Source: DATMNR01 sp963702765 (GTDB taxonomy: Bacteria > Chloroflexota > Ktedonobacteria > Ktedonobacterales > Ktedonobacteraceae). Taken from it: 62,008 bases of DNA. Shown piece after piece: positions 27,782 through 37,687 of this stretch. A program made the position numbers and the translations under genes. Location: the NCBI GenBank assembly GCA_963702765.1, contig CAVPEB010000049.1:1-62008 (forward strand), read 5' to 3'. Under the pieces are notes generated by a model that saw nothing but the letters and a program-made list of their open reading frames with translations, made no database searches and had not been told where the DNA came from. Each line of letters starts with the position of its first letter. Position 1 is the stretch's first letter.

Positions 27782-29089
27782 ATGCAAGCAGTTGAATTGA
27801 TTCGCAAAAAACGAGATGGTGAAATTCTTAGCACGGCAGAGATTGACTGGTTGATTGATCAATATACTCGAGAGTTGATCCCTGATTATCAGATGTCAGC
27901 TTTGTTGATGTCTATCTACTGGCACGGAATGGATGCGCGGGAGACGAGTGATCTGACATTAGCAATGGCTCATTCGGGCGAAGAACTGCATGTGCGAGAT
28001 ATCATTTCACCTGTGGTGGATAAACATAGCACGGGTGGGGTTGGCGATAAGGTTACCCTGGCGGTAGCGCCTCTGGTAGCTGCGTGTGGAGTGGCAGTGG
28101 GTAAGATGACTGGACGAGGATTGGGTCATACAGGCGGCACAGTCGATAAGCTGGAATCAGTCACAGGTTTTCGTCCAACTCTTTCACGCGAAGAATTCAT
28201 ACGTATCCTGACACAACATCGAATTGTACTGGCTGGCCAATCTGATGATCTGGCCCCGGCAGATGGCAAGATGTATGCATTGCGAGATGTAACCGGCACG
28301 ATTGAGAGTATCCCGTTGATTGCCGCAAGTATCATGAGCAAAAAACTGGCAATTGGCGCTTCTCACCTGCTTTTGGACGTAAAAGTCGGTTCTGGCGCAT
28401 TTATGAAAAATCTTGACCAGGCGCGAGAACTTGCCCGAACGATGGTCGATATTGGGCGCCTGGCAGGCCTTCACACGGTTGCTTCTATTACCTCAATGAA
28501 TCAGCCACTGGGTTGTGCGATCGGCAATGCGTTGGAAATGGTCGAAGCTATATCTATTCTGCGCGGAGAAGGGCCAGAAGATGTTTCTGAGCTGTGTTTC
28601 CATGAAGCCTCCGAATTATTGGTGATGACAGGGACGATGGCTACGATGAGTGAGGCCGAGGAACGAGTTCAACATGTGATCCATTCAGGTGCAGCGGTGG
28701 CTAAATTGGCTGAGGTTATTGCTGCACAGGGGGGTGATCCCAAGCAGATCGAACAGCCAGAGCTACTGCCAAAGGCTCCTGTACGCACGATGCTGTTCGC
28801 TCCATGCAGTGGCTATATTGCTGGCATAGAAGCTGAGCAGGTTGGCCTGGCAAGTATGCGTCTTGGCGCAGGCCGGTTTAAGAAGGGGGAACACATAGAT
28901 CACCGCACAGGATTTATTTTACAGGCAAAAATGGGACAGTATCGACAGGCTGGCGAGCCATTGGTGGAAATACACGCTCGGAGCGAGTCCGAAGTCCGGG
29001 ATATTCAAGAAGCATTATTAGCCTGTTTTACATGGAGTAATACACCGGTGACCGTAAGCCCGCTTATCTACGATACCGTGCGTCCCTAG
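27782..29089 (+). CDS. pdp: Pyrimidine-nucleoside (thymidine) phosphorylase
   Basis: A full-length 435-residue family member. It splits uridine, thymidine or deoxyuridine with phosphate into free base and (deoxy)ribose-1-phosphate. Landmarks are the phosphate-binding KHSTGGVGDKVTLAVAPL, the family signature TGRGLGHTGGTVDKLES, the pyrimidine-site region around SIMSKKLAIGASHLLLDVKV, and the glycine-rich GSGAFM. The C-terminal alpha/beta domain ends with ALLACFTWS. It could be called deoA or pdp; pyrimidine-nucleoside phosphorylase fits the Gram-positive-like length. The start ATG is at 27782. It converges on the phosphatidyltransferase gene. Confidence 0.9.
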   Translation: MQAVELIRKKRDGEILSTAEIDWLIDQYTRELIPDYQMSALLMSIYWHGMDARETSDLTLAMAHSGEELHVRDIISPVVDKHSTGGVGDKVTLAVAPLVAACGVAVGKMTGRGLGHTGGTVDKLESVTGFRPTLSREEFIRILTQHRIVLAGQSDDLAPADGKMYALRDVTGTIESIPLIAASIMSKKLAIGASHLLLDVKVGSGAFMKNLDQARELARTMVDIGRLAGLHTVASITSMNQPLGCAIGNALEMVEAISILRGEGPEDVSELCFHEASELLVMTGTMATMSEAEERVQHVIHSGAAVAKLAEVIAAQGGDPKQIEQPELLPKAPVRTMLFAPCSGYIAGIEAEQVGLASMRLGAGRFKKGEHIDHRTGFILQAKMGQYRQAGEPLVEIHARSESEVRDIQEALLACFTWSNTPVTVSPLIYDTVRP

Positions 29090-29102
29090 TGAGATCTCGA
29101 AA

Positions 29103-29723
29103 TTACAATGCTTTTCTTAATCTCCAAAAGCTGAGGACTAGCATTGGAAATGCCAACAAGTACGTGACTAAAAGAAAGTTGAGCAGGTCGATACTAAAGA
29201 AGAAATCTAAGGCTATGGCAGCATAGAGCAGCATGCGACTGGGACGCACAATCCAGTGCGAAGAGACCTGTAACATTTGATGCAACATCAAGAAGATTAC
29301 TAGAGAAGTGTAGACATAGACAAACAGAATTGCCAGTACAGGATTAATGCCACCTCGCCAGACCATACCAGCGACAGTGAAAGCCACCACTGCCTGATCG
29401 CAAAACATATCTGTAAATGATCCACGAGGGGTATTTGTTCTAGTCAACCTGGCTTCCACTCCATCAAGCCCATCACAGAGAATCGATACAACGAGTAACC
29501 AGAATGCCAGCGTAAAGTTGAATGAAGCCAGGAAGAAAAAGCCGATTGCGAAGGCAACCGATGCATAAGAGAGCTCATTGGGACTAATGCCCAAACGAGA
29601 AAGAAGCGCTGCAATAGGTGCAAGTGTATATTGGCGTATCTTTTGCCAGGGGCCAAGGACACGCTCTTCATCTTCGCTGTAGATACTGCCGAATCTTTGC
29701 TTTAGTTGCTTCATGGCGTACAA
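29103..29723 (-). CDS. CDP-alcohol phosphatidyltransferase family protein
   Basis: The CDP-alcohol phosphatidyltransferase motif DGx2ARx8Gx3Dx3D is complete, running from DGVEARL through GSFTDMFCD. The four aspartates bind metal and the CDP-lipid. Around it are six hydrophobic segments such as ELSYASVAFAIGFFFLASF and VTYLLAFPMLVLSFW. The enzyme would make a phospholipid head-group linkage in the membrane, for example phosphatidylglycerol- or inositol-phosphate. The alcohol acceptor cannot be told. The frame opens at TTG 29723 after GAAGGTATC; ATG 29714 is the alternative. Confidence 0.8.
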   Translation of the reverse strand: MYAMKQLKQRFGSIYSEDEERVLGPWQKIRQYTLAPIAALLSRLGISPNELSYASVAFAIGFFFLASFNFTLAFWLLVVSILCDGLDGVEARLTRTNTPRGSFTDMFCDQAVVAFTVAGMVWRGGINPVLAILFVYVYTSLVIFLMLHQMLQVSSHWIVRPSRMLLYAAIALDFFFSIDLLNFLLVTYLLAFPMLVLSFWRLRKAL

Positions 29724-29820
29724 AGATACCTTCGTGCTTTGTTCTATCTACTCATCATTATGTCATGTATATGGCAGAATGGATAGGTTAGGAACAGCCG
29801 CCTGGCATCTTCAAGATCGC

Positions 29821-31600
29821 CTAAGGATGTGGTTGGAGCAACCCTGTGTTATAACAGAAATTTGGAGCGGGAGGTTGTGACGGTGGCACATCATTGTATC
29901 CTTTTACCTCTGTAAAGATTCTGTCGTAGATGGTCCTGAGCATTGGTCCATTTGCGAAGGCGCCTTCACCTGCATTCTCTTTCATAGCGACGATCGTTAA
30001 GCGTGGCACCTGGTTCGATTGAAACACGTATGGAGCCTGTGTAATAAACCAGGACTCAGCCGGGGTTTTAAGCGTATTATCAACCTGGCCTGTCCCTGTT
30101 TTGCCGATGATGGACCATTTAGAACCGGTTAATTGAACCTGTGTAAGTGATCCTGAACCGCATTGGGTAACTCCATACATGGAATCACGCACCTCTGCTG
30201 CCGTTGTTTCAGATATCGGCGCACTAAGCTCAACCGGATTGAAAGATTGCAATATGGTCTGATTTTGATCAGCAATCTTGTAGATTAATGTTGGTCTCAT
30301 CAACTGGCCATTGTTGGCGACCGTGTTATTAATCAGGGCCATTTGCATCGGTGTGATAAAGTCAACACCCTGACCAAAGGAATTTTCTGCCACCTGTTTC
30401 AGACTTGTAGTTGTCGGCGCTGGGGGAGTAAGAGGGCAGAGATTCTTTTGAGGTGTAACTGTGCTGACATGCACAGGTAGATCAAAAGGGATTTGCTTCT
30501 CGACATACAGGGCACGATTATAATTGAGCCAGGTATTAACACCTGCTTTCGCGCCCGCTTGAGCAAAGATGATGTTGTCAGAATGGGTATATCCATACAT
30601 TAAATTTACGGGATATGTATATGTATAGCCACTGATATTATTGCCAACAGGGCCGAAGGTTTCTTTATCAAATCCATCACCAATCTTTACAGGGCCAAGC
30701 GCTTGCGGGTATTGAGGAGGATTGAAGCCATTAAAGTTGTAGTATTTATCATCGAGATGAGAGGTTCCGGAATCAAGCCCTGCCATGAGAGTCATTGTTT
30801 TGTAGGTAGAACCCGGTATGTAGCAGGAATCAATCGGACGTTCTAATAAAGGCTGGGCAGGATCTCTTTCGAGCTGATTAAAGTAAATCAGGTTGCACGA
30901 GAATGTGTTTTGACAATTTGGATCGATGACATTTGTGTTATATCCTTTAGCAGCGAAGTCAGTTTTGAGTTGTGCCAGAGTGCAACTTACAACACAATTG
31001 GCATCGTAGCCTGGACGACTCAGCATAGCGAGTATTTCACCCGTGCTGGGGTTGGAGACAATGATTGAGCCAGCCTTTCGGTTGAAAAACCGTTATGCCA
31101 TCAACCGGTACGGTAATATCAAAAGACTGATTGACAATCTTCTGTATATTCGAGTCAATTGTCAGGTAAATATCATCTCCGACAGGTGGATTGTGGAGTA
31201 TTTTTTTGATGGTATTGTTCAAGCCTGTAGAGCCTACCTGGCCATTCAAGTAATCGTTAAATTGATTTTCGATGCCTGTGGATCCGAAAAGCGGGCTAAT
31301 GTAGTATCCAATGACACCTTCCAGTGACTGTGCTGCAGGAGTGTAAACACGTTGCCAGCCACACAGAGTTGGATTTGTCGTATTTGGTATCGAGTACGCG
31401 AGTAGAACGCCGTTGCGATCGTAGATACGTCCTCGGATGGGAGCGTTGTCAGTCCGGCATTGCCGACTAAAGGTACTGAAGGTGTTTGAAGCAACTTGCT
31501 GTGCTACAACAACCTGCCAGTAAACCAGGCCGGCACTCAGTCCGACGAATAATATGATAAACAGATATGTAAGCCTGCGTATACTGCTACTAATGTTCAT
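29821..31600 (-). CDS. Class B penicillin-binding protein (transpeptidase), frameshifted
   Basis: Two frames make about 590 residues. The first part has an N-terminal membrane anchor (LTYLFIILFVGLSAGLVYW) and RGRIYDRNGVLLAYS of the PBP dimerisation domain. The second part carries the catalytic triad of motifs: SxxK in PGSTYKTMTL (about residue 260), SxN as SDN (about 340) and KTG in IIGKTGTGQ (about 498). These cross-link peptidoglycan outside the membrane. There is no glycosyltransferase domain. The break is at a run of five T (31085-31089 on the plus strand). Removing one base makes VF NRKAGSIIVSNPSTGEILAM continuous. The length and organisation are like PbpA/FtsI-type enzymes of spore-forming or filamentous bacteria. 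Confidence 0.85.
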
Positions 31601-32031
31601 ATATCTATATCCCTGGCATTAAATTGCAATCGTTATCTCATGTTATTTTCAATTGGAAGAAGTTTATCATTGTTACCATCGATTGACAAGCAAGATAAGT
31701 CACAGCACATAGCTGTTTACCTTCTCATGCAGAAGCGTTAACTCATAACACGAACAAAGAGCAAGATTTTACCAGGAGAATCAACAAGTAACGCATTCCA
31801 GGATAAAAGTCCATACCACAAACCGTAGAAGCAATTAGGAGCATAAATTTACCTGTATTGTGATCTAAACTAGTTCTACTTTTACACAAGGTGACAATCC
31901 TAAAGTTGACAAAATGTTTTTGATTTTTAAATATTGACTCACATCATGGATATATTATATAATGATTTTGAAGTATATTTTGCTATTTATTGACTCTCTT
32001 TGGGTTAAACTACTGATGGTAGGAGGGTACA
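31601..32031. other. Intergenic region between divergent PBP and XRE-TPR genes
   Basis: No gene is seen in these 431 AT-rich bases. It contains the two divergent promoters. The rightward one is annotated at 31934-31963; none is obvious for the PBP side. Confidence 0.5.
31934..31963 (+). promoter_or_regulatory. Predicted promoter of the first XRE-TPR regulator
   Basis: TTGACT (31934-31939) and a perfect TATAAT (31958-31963) are 18 bases apart, 69 bases before the TTG start at 32032. Confidence 0.55.
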
Positions 32032-33372
32032 TTGGCATCTCAATCTGATCATCAAAAGCTTGGACAAACAGTGGGCGCTAAACTTCGAGCAGCAAGGTTA
32101 GCCAGAAAGTTAACACAAAGCCAGCTTGCTCAGCCAGACTTCTCTGTCAGCTATGTTTCAGCCATCGAACGTGGACAAATCCAACCTTCTCTCCGAGCAC
32201 TTGAAATTTTCGCTCAGCGCCTGGGCGTCTCTTCTACTGAACTCTTATCAAAACATACGGGACAAGCGCTGCACCTGTTTTCAGAGTCAGATACTGCCAA
32301 TAAGCAGGACACCGAATTTCAATTGTTAGAAGCGCACCTGTGCATTCTTCAAGGAGACTATCACCAATCAGTCACACTCTTACGTGCTCTTCCAACTGAT
32401 ACATTGAAATCTCAACAAGAAATACGGCGGAGCTATCTACTTGGCATGGCTCTTTACTATGCGGGCCTTTTACAGGAGAGCGAAGTTGTTCTCACAGAGG
32501 CTATGAACAAGGCAACACATCAAAACGATTATTTTGTGAAGTACATTCAGAATGTATTGGGGTCGGTGCATGTTTCGATGCACAATCATACACAGGGGTT
32601 TGAGTATCAACTGGGTAATGTGGATCAACTTGAAAAAGACTCGCAGCCCCACGATACATTCTTTGATGCTCAAGTGTATGCCAACATTGGCTGGCATTAT
32701 CTCTCTGTGGACAAAATTGATACTGCGGTCGAGATGTTCCAACACGCGCTTGATCAGACGCGGGATTTTCTAAAGCCTGAGTCACGTACTTCGATGTATT
32801 GGAATATGTCTAAATACCTTGCTGACTCGCAACAATATTTTCTAGCAACGCTTTATGGGCATAAAACTTTACAACTCCTTCTGCAAAGATATCATGCTTC
32901 GCTGAGGAGCGAAATGTACCACTATCTCGGGCAGGCGATGCTGCACCAGGATCTGCAAAAAACATTGAACGACTTAGAGAGATTATTACAAGATGCTTCA
33001 TTGGAAGAGGATGCACTCACGTTTGCAATTCTTTCTGCGGCGACTGCAGAAGCGCTGCTCAGGTTGGGTAAAGTGAAAAAGGCATATGAATATGCGCAAA
33101 AGGCTTGTAAACTTGTCTCAGGCTATGAAGATTGTGTTGCGATTGCCTCTATTAGCCTCACATATGGCAACATTGCGTATGCTCAAAAAGAATATCAGGA
33201 GGGTGATACATATTTCATAGCAGGATTACAGATGCTTGAGCGTCTCAGTAATCGAGAGGAACTTGCTGATACATATGCAATCTACGCTCAATTGCTCGAG
33301 GAAAGAGGCTTACAAAAAGAAGCGCTCACATTTTACAAACAGGCCTATGAAAGTAGTGTGGAGAAAAAGTAA
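32032..33372 (+). CDS. XRE-family regulator with TPR repeats, copy 1
   Basis: A 446-residue protein. Residues 10-68 form an XRE helix-turn-helix with LTQSQLAQPDFSVSYVSAIE and RGQIQPSLRALEIFAQRLG. The rest is alpha-helical tetratricopeptide repeats, such as the hairpin with DTYAIYAQLLEERGLQKEAL. This resembles the RRNPP group, whose TPR domain often binds a peptide or partner protein. The start is TTG, five bases after AGGAGGG, which decides it. Gene 35521-36904 is a second copy of the same architecture with an almost interchangeable HTH. It converges on the anti-sigma-like gene. Confidence 0.75.
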   Translation: MASQSDHQKLGQTVGAKLRAARLARKLTQSQLAQPDFSVSYVSAIERGQIQPSLRALEIFAQRLGVSSTELLSKHTGQALHLFSESDTANKQDTEFQLLEAHLCILQGDYHQSVTLLRALPTDTLKSQQEIRRSYLLGMALYYAGLLQESEVVLTEAMNKATHQNDYFVKYIQNVLGSVHVSMHNHTQGFEYQLGNVDQLEKDSQPHDTFFDAQVYANIGWHYLSVDKIDTAVEMFQHALDQTRDFLKPESRTSMYWNMSKYLADSQQYFLATLYGHKTLQLLLQRYHASLRSEMYHYLGQAMLHQDLQKTLNDLERLLQDASLEEDALTFAILSAATAEALLRLGKVKKAYEYAQKACKLVSGYEDCVAIASISLTYGNIAYAQKEYQEGDTYFIAGLQMLERLSNREELADTYAIYAQLLEERGLQKEALTFYKQAYESSVEKK

Positions 33373-33399
33373 CTGAGAATGGAATGCAGTTTTTCAGCG

Positions 33400-34404
33400 T
33401 TACTCAGCCAGCCGAATATCCAGCATTATACACATAGCTTCCAATAAATTATGGTCTTCTGGATCGTTGAGTTGTAGTGTAGTGGTGCCCAGAGGTGTTG
33501 TAAGAGAACCATCTTCACCTACAGGAACCTTACTTCTTATTGCGCGAGGGTTACCACCAATCCAACGTACTGGTTCGAGTAGCGAACCAAATGGTATTGT
33601 GATAAGCAGAAAGTGGCCTCGCAGCTCCTGATCCAAATCCTCCAAATGTAGCTCGAGCACATCCTGGTTTTGAGTAATTGTCCCCTCTTTTTTTGATGCC
33701 CCAGTTTGCAAGTATATTGCAGCCTGGCCATGAGGACGCCCAAGTGTTTCTGCCCGCCGTGTAACCATACTCTGCCGGGGACCACTACCGGCACTTAAGG
33801 CAGGGAGATATGAATCAGCAGCAGGTGAGGTGGAATCAATGAAGAAAGTAGCTACCTCAACGAGATTGCGTCTCGCTCGCTGTCGTTGCGTGCTTTCCAT
33901 AATATGAGAACTCAGGTAGATTGCCTGCTGAAGGAGTGAGCGAGCCCAGGCATCATGATCGATGTGCTTACGACGAGCTTCTCGTAACACATCTGCAGCC
34001 TGGTTGATAAGTAGCTGGCATGTATTGACCAGTACGCGTGTAGAAGTGGTTGCAAAGGTTTGTGGCAATTGACCAGTTGAAATATGTGATTCGTCAATTT
34101 CTATTGTTGCATGCATCGCATCATACATTTCTAAATATGCTGTATGGCACGTGGGGCATTCTATCAAATGAAACACTAAAGGGCCAAAGCGTATGATATC
34201 TTCTTGTGTCGGGTTGTTGAGTAGCGCTTGTACAAAATCAGGCAATTGGCGGTAAAATTCAAGATGATATGCATCTCCAAATTGGCTGCTGTCATCTGTA
34301 ACGGAAGCCAATTCTGGCTTTGTTGCCAAAAGTTGTTGTAGCCACTGTGCAAGAGGCAAATACTCATCGCGAATATCGGATAATCCATGCTTGTTTTTGT
34401 TCAT
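33400..34404 (-). CDS. ZAS-motif protein, probable anti-sigma factor
   Basis: The protein contains HLIECPTC, the Hx3Cx2C zinc motif of ZAS-type anti-sigma factors, in the context FGPLVFHLIECPTCHTAYLE near residue 90. A helical middle follows, then a C-terminal domain with beta-rich segments ending LLEAMCIMLDIRLAE. No membrane segment is evident, so it would be cytoplasmic, unlike most membrane-bound ZAS proteins. GGAGGAGCAATA precedes ATG 34404. The sigma-like gene lies 24 bases upstream on the same strand, and the pair is typical of a sigma/anti-sigma operon. Function is inferred from the motif and neighbour only. Confidence 0.6.
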   Translation of the reverse strand: MNKNKHGLSDIRDEYLPLAQWLQQLLATKPELASVTDDSSQFGDAYHLEFYRQLPDFVQALLNNPTQEDIIRFGPLVFHLIECPTCHTAYLEMYDAMHATIEIDESHISTGQLPQTFATTSTRVLVNTCQLLINQAADVLREARRKHIDHDAWARSLLQQAIYLSSHIMESTQRQRARRNLVEVATFFIDSTSPAADSYLPALSAGSGPRQSMVTRRAETLGRPHGQAAIYLQTGASKKEGTITQNQDVLELHLEDLDQELRGHFLLITIPFGSLLEPVRWIGGNPRAIRSKVPVGEDGSLTTPLGTTTLQLNDPEDHNLLEAMCIMLDIRLAE

Positions 34405-34428
34405 TATTGCTCCTCCAGGGTCTGCTGC

Positions 34429-35328
34429 CTACTCCTCTTCGTAGAAGCGTGTAAGGTATTTTAGTTGATCAGACGTAATACAAACACTCTTCTCACCATG
34501 CCAGTCAAGTAAGCCAGCTCTAGCTAGATGATTCAGACCCTTCAACACCTCTTCATCGGAAATACGCTCATCCACAAGGGTCTGGATATCAACCGATATC
34601 TCATCAATGCCAGTAGAAATGTGTCCATACTGTGTTAAACGTAAAGCAACGAGAACTGCCAAATTTGTGCTACTCTGTTGCAGGCAGTGCCGTAACTTTT
34701 TATGGGCATGATCTTTGTGCTGGCTGAGATGTGTCAGATCCAAATCTGCCAACTGCGTCTGAAATTCATTTTTCAATTCTCGCACAAGATCTTCCATTCC
34801 CATCTCATGAAGTTCCTGGAGGACGGCTAAGAGTTGACGAGGAGCGGAGCCTAGCTCTTCTATACAATGCTTTATTAAAATGCGTATCAATTCCTGAGAT
34901 GCAGCTTGTAAAGCTGCGGCTTCTGGTGTAGGAAATGGAGGAGAACCCCAGATAGAGTCAGCCACGGTATTAAGCGGATCATTTTCTTCTTCGATTGTGC
35001 CAGGATCTTCAAACGCTGAAAGTGAGCTTGTAGGCAGATGATGTCGACGAAGTCTATCAATGGCTTTATGTTTTACACTCTGATTTAAGAATGAGTAGAA
35101 TTGCGCAGTATTCAATCGATCTAAAGCAGTTTCGGGTGCATGATCGCCTCCGCCCAACAATCCAACTTTTGTTAATTGCTCTATAACGTGTTCGACTACG
35201 ACATCGACTTCATCTGAAACATAAGCGAATGTCCCTAGATAACGTTTAGCTCGCTGCCGTAAATAAGCATCCAATTTGGGATAAGAATCTTCTAACGTAT
35301 ATCTGAGATCGTGTGCCGTAAATGGCAT
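34429..35328 (-). CDS. Sigma-factor-like protein paired with a ZAS protein
   Basis: Residues 1-95 have the spacing and pattern of sigma region 2: QFYSFLNQSVKHKAIDRLRR matches the region 2.3-2.4 helix of ECF factors. A Pro/Glu-rich linker follows (EDPGTIEEENDPLNT), then a helical region with PRQLLAVLQELHE and a C-terminal domain of about 100 residues that is unlike region 4 and looks like a winged helix (ISDEEVLKGLNHLARAGLL). So it may be an unusual sigma-like factor. ATG 35328 has GGAGGG seven bases upstream; ATG 35343 does not. It forms an operon with the ZAS gene that follows. Confidence 0.6.
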   Translation of the reverse strand: MPFTAHDLRYTLEDSYPKLDAYLRQRAKRYLGTFAYVSDEVDVVVEHVIEQLTKVGLLGGGDHAPETALDRLNTAQFYSFLNQSVKHKAIDRLRRHHLPTSSLSAFEDPGTIEEENDPLNTVADSIWGSPPFPTPEAAALQAASQELIRILIKHCIEELGSAPRQLLAVLQELHEMGMEDLVRELKNEFQTQLADLDLTHLSQHKDHAHKKLRHCLQQSSTNLAVLVALRLTQYGHISTGIDEISVDIQTLVDERISDEEVLKGLNHLARAGLLDWHGEKSVCITSDQLKYLTRFYEEE

Positions 35329-35448
35329 TCGCGAACCCTCCATGACAACAGCATTCGAGAAGAAAAATATACTACATATTATACATGTTTAAGAGTTTCA
35401 CCTGTTGCTATTTTAACATAGAAACCGATCAATCAATGATTTTCATTC

Positions 35449-35508
35449 CTACATGAGAAAGGGCGCGGGAACATGGATTACATCGTTCCCGCGCCCTTTC
35501 TCATGTAG
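35449..35508 (-). terminator. Long perfect hairpin between the XRE-TPR and sigma-like genes
   Basis: Arms of 24 bases (35449-35472 and 35485-35508) are perfectly complementary with a 12-base loop; the core is GGGCGCGGGAAC/GTTCCCGCGCCC. It lies 13 bases after the stop of the XRE-TPR gene on the minus strand and ahead of the sigma gene, so a transcription end is the simplest role. No T-tract follows. Confidence 0.7.
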
Positions 35509-35520
35509 AGTATTCTATGC

Positions 35521-36904
35521 CTATTCTACATGACTTCGATTTCCCTGGCGTTGATGCTCAAATGCCTTTTTGAATGCAGTTAAGCTGCGCTGCACCTCAC
35601 CTCGCTCCTCTAAAAGGTTCGCATAGCGAGAATAAGCGCTGGCTGCAATTTCATAGGCATCGGATTCATCCAATAATTCAAGGGCCTGGGTGAACAGTTC
35701 ATCTGCACCAGCATAGTCTTTGGCATTATGACGAATCTGGCCAAGAGCCATAAGCGCCTGACCACGAGTCTGGACATTTTGGCTTGCATTTGCAAATGCA
35801 AGAGCCTTTTGAGCCTCCTGCTCTGCTTCGTCAGCATTCCCTCGTTTCAATAAAAGTTCTGCAAGGCTGGTATGGCACATAGAAGCCGAGACATCATCCT
35901 CAATTTCTTGTTCAATGGCAATTGCCTGACGATACTCGTTTTCTGCTCCATCGAAGTCATTCTTTTTCTCGAGCGTTTTCCCAAGATGGTGATGAGTAAG
36001 CCCAACAAGTTTCTGTTCATCGCGCATCTCATAGAGGGCAAGACTTCTCATGAGATAGTCTCGTGCCATGGTAAGTTTGGCGACTGACTTATAGTTCAGA
36101 CCAATCTGCATATACTTTTCAGCAAAGCTTCGACTATCGCGCTTCATTCCCTCAAGGGTCTCTAAAGCCTTATGATAAAATGCAACTGCGTTCTCGATTT
36201 CGCCATGCCTGAAGTAGTCATTTGCAAGATTATTATAGACCTCTAGAGAAAAAATCGGATCATTGATCTGCCCATTCTCGATCACTGCATTACAGCGAAG
36301 ATGATTCTCAAGTGCTAATGTATAGTTATACAGGAGGAAGTATGCTTTTCCTAAGAGGTTTCGTGCCCGCTCGATATATTCAAGATCATTGAGACTTTCA
36401 CCCTGGGTTACGGCGGCTCGAAGATCAACTACAGCTTCTTGATTCTGGTGGAGTCCTAGATGTATTTGACCACGTAGCAAAAAGAGTCGATAGACCTGGT
36501 CAGTCGTGATGCGGTCAGGTTGGATAGGTGTGAGAAGTTCCTCAGCCTCCTTATAGGATTGCTGCTGTATTAAGACATTTGCCTGCAAGAGATCTACATC
36601 GATTCGCTGATCTGGACCTGAAATCAGCAGGGGAATATCCGACAGCTCTCGCTTCCGCTGCACCCGATGGCGAACCTTCAAGCAGGAACGTCAACGGAAC
36701 ATCAAGTCGTTTAGCCAGGATGGACAAGGCTTTGAGTGAAGGTCGAATTTTTCCTCTTTCAATTGCAGAAATATAGGAAATTGAGAACTCAGGAGAGGCA
36801 AGTTGTGCCTGGGTGAGTCCCAGTTTTGTTCTGACCTCCCGAATATTAGTGCCTACCCTTGCGGCAACAGCCCTACCTACATTCGCCGTTTCGGTTGTAG
36901 CCAT
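35521..36904 (-). CDS. XRE-family regulator with TPR repeats, copy 2, frameshifted
   Basis: About 460 residues after joining two frames. The N-terminal frame contains LGLTQAQLASPEFSISYISA and IERGKIRPSLKALSILAKRL, an XRE HTH very similar to copy 1. The second frame begins around KRELSDIPLLISGPDQRIDV and has TPR hairpins such as LYNYTLALENHLRCNAVIEN and AEQEAQKALAFANASQ. The switch is near 36640-36660, at GCGGAAGCGAGAGCTG. ATG 36904 follows AAAGGAAACATTCGA; an earlier ATG at 36922 has no such site. The TPR part of about 330 residues has more repeats than a typical Rap-like protein. Confidence 0.75.
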
Positions 36905-36922
36905 TCGAATGTTTCCTTTCAT

Positions 36923-37687
36923 TGTGGATATGGGGGAGCATATCCTGTATGTTATATTCGTACTTAAATCAAGTAGAGAGAAAGACGTATTACGCGAAAA
37001 TTAAAATGAACTCTATGCAGTAATCTTTCACGTAAACGCTTCTACAAAGGTCACATGTGTTCTTGATTGTTTCTGCATAGAGATTTTGGTACACAAGACT
37101 TCTTGAAAGAGAATAGCATAAAATAGTACATGTTGTCAATTGGTTAATTAATAATACCTAGAAAAAAGATACGGTGTATAACTTGAGTCATAAAGTTTAA
37201 TTACTGAGCTTTTGTCTTTAAGAATGGATACGTTATAACAGAGAAGATTGGAAATATATTAGCAAATAATTTGATTCTAACTAAACATGAGTTACAATCA
37301 AAACACGTATTTCAATTCATATAAGGTAATAACTGAATGAATTGTAATTACTTTGGCGCCCCTAATTATACAATTACATTTCCGCATAGGTAATGATAAT
37401 GTGATCATATTGATCTCATATTATATACACCGGAACAAACAAAAAGTTCACATAGTCGAAAAAAGTACTATTCGTTTCCATTGGTTTTAAGTAAGAAGTA
37501 GACACCCACCTACTGGAAAAGAATCCAAATGCAATCTATAATGCATTGCAAATGATGAAACTCGGCTCTACTGACAATAATCAGTCCTTTTTGATAAGTA
37601 GAATTGCTTATTCGGAAATACAGATCAAGTGGCTACATTCATGAATGACTGGTTCTAGATTCTAAAGTAGAAGAAGGGATGTCGCTA
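36923..37687. other. Long AT-rich intergenic region
   Basis: No gene, RNA or clear promoter pair could be recognised in about 760 bases between divergent genes. An AAGGG nine bases before 37688 is the ribosome site of the next gene. Confidence 0.5.

Noticed and set aside
37320..37385. An inverted repeat with TGTAATT and AATTACA in the spacer before the acyl-CoA ligase
   Set aside because: Arms are short and AT-rich; such matches are expected by chance in this sequence.
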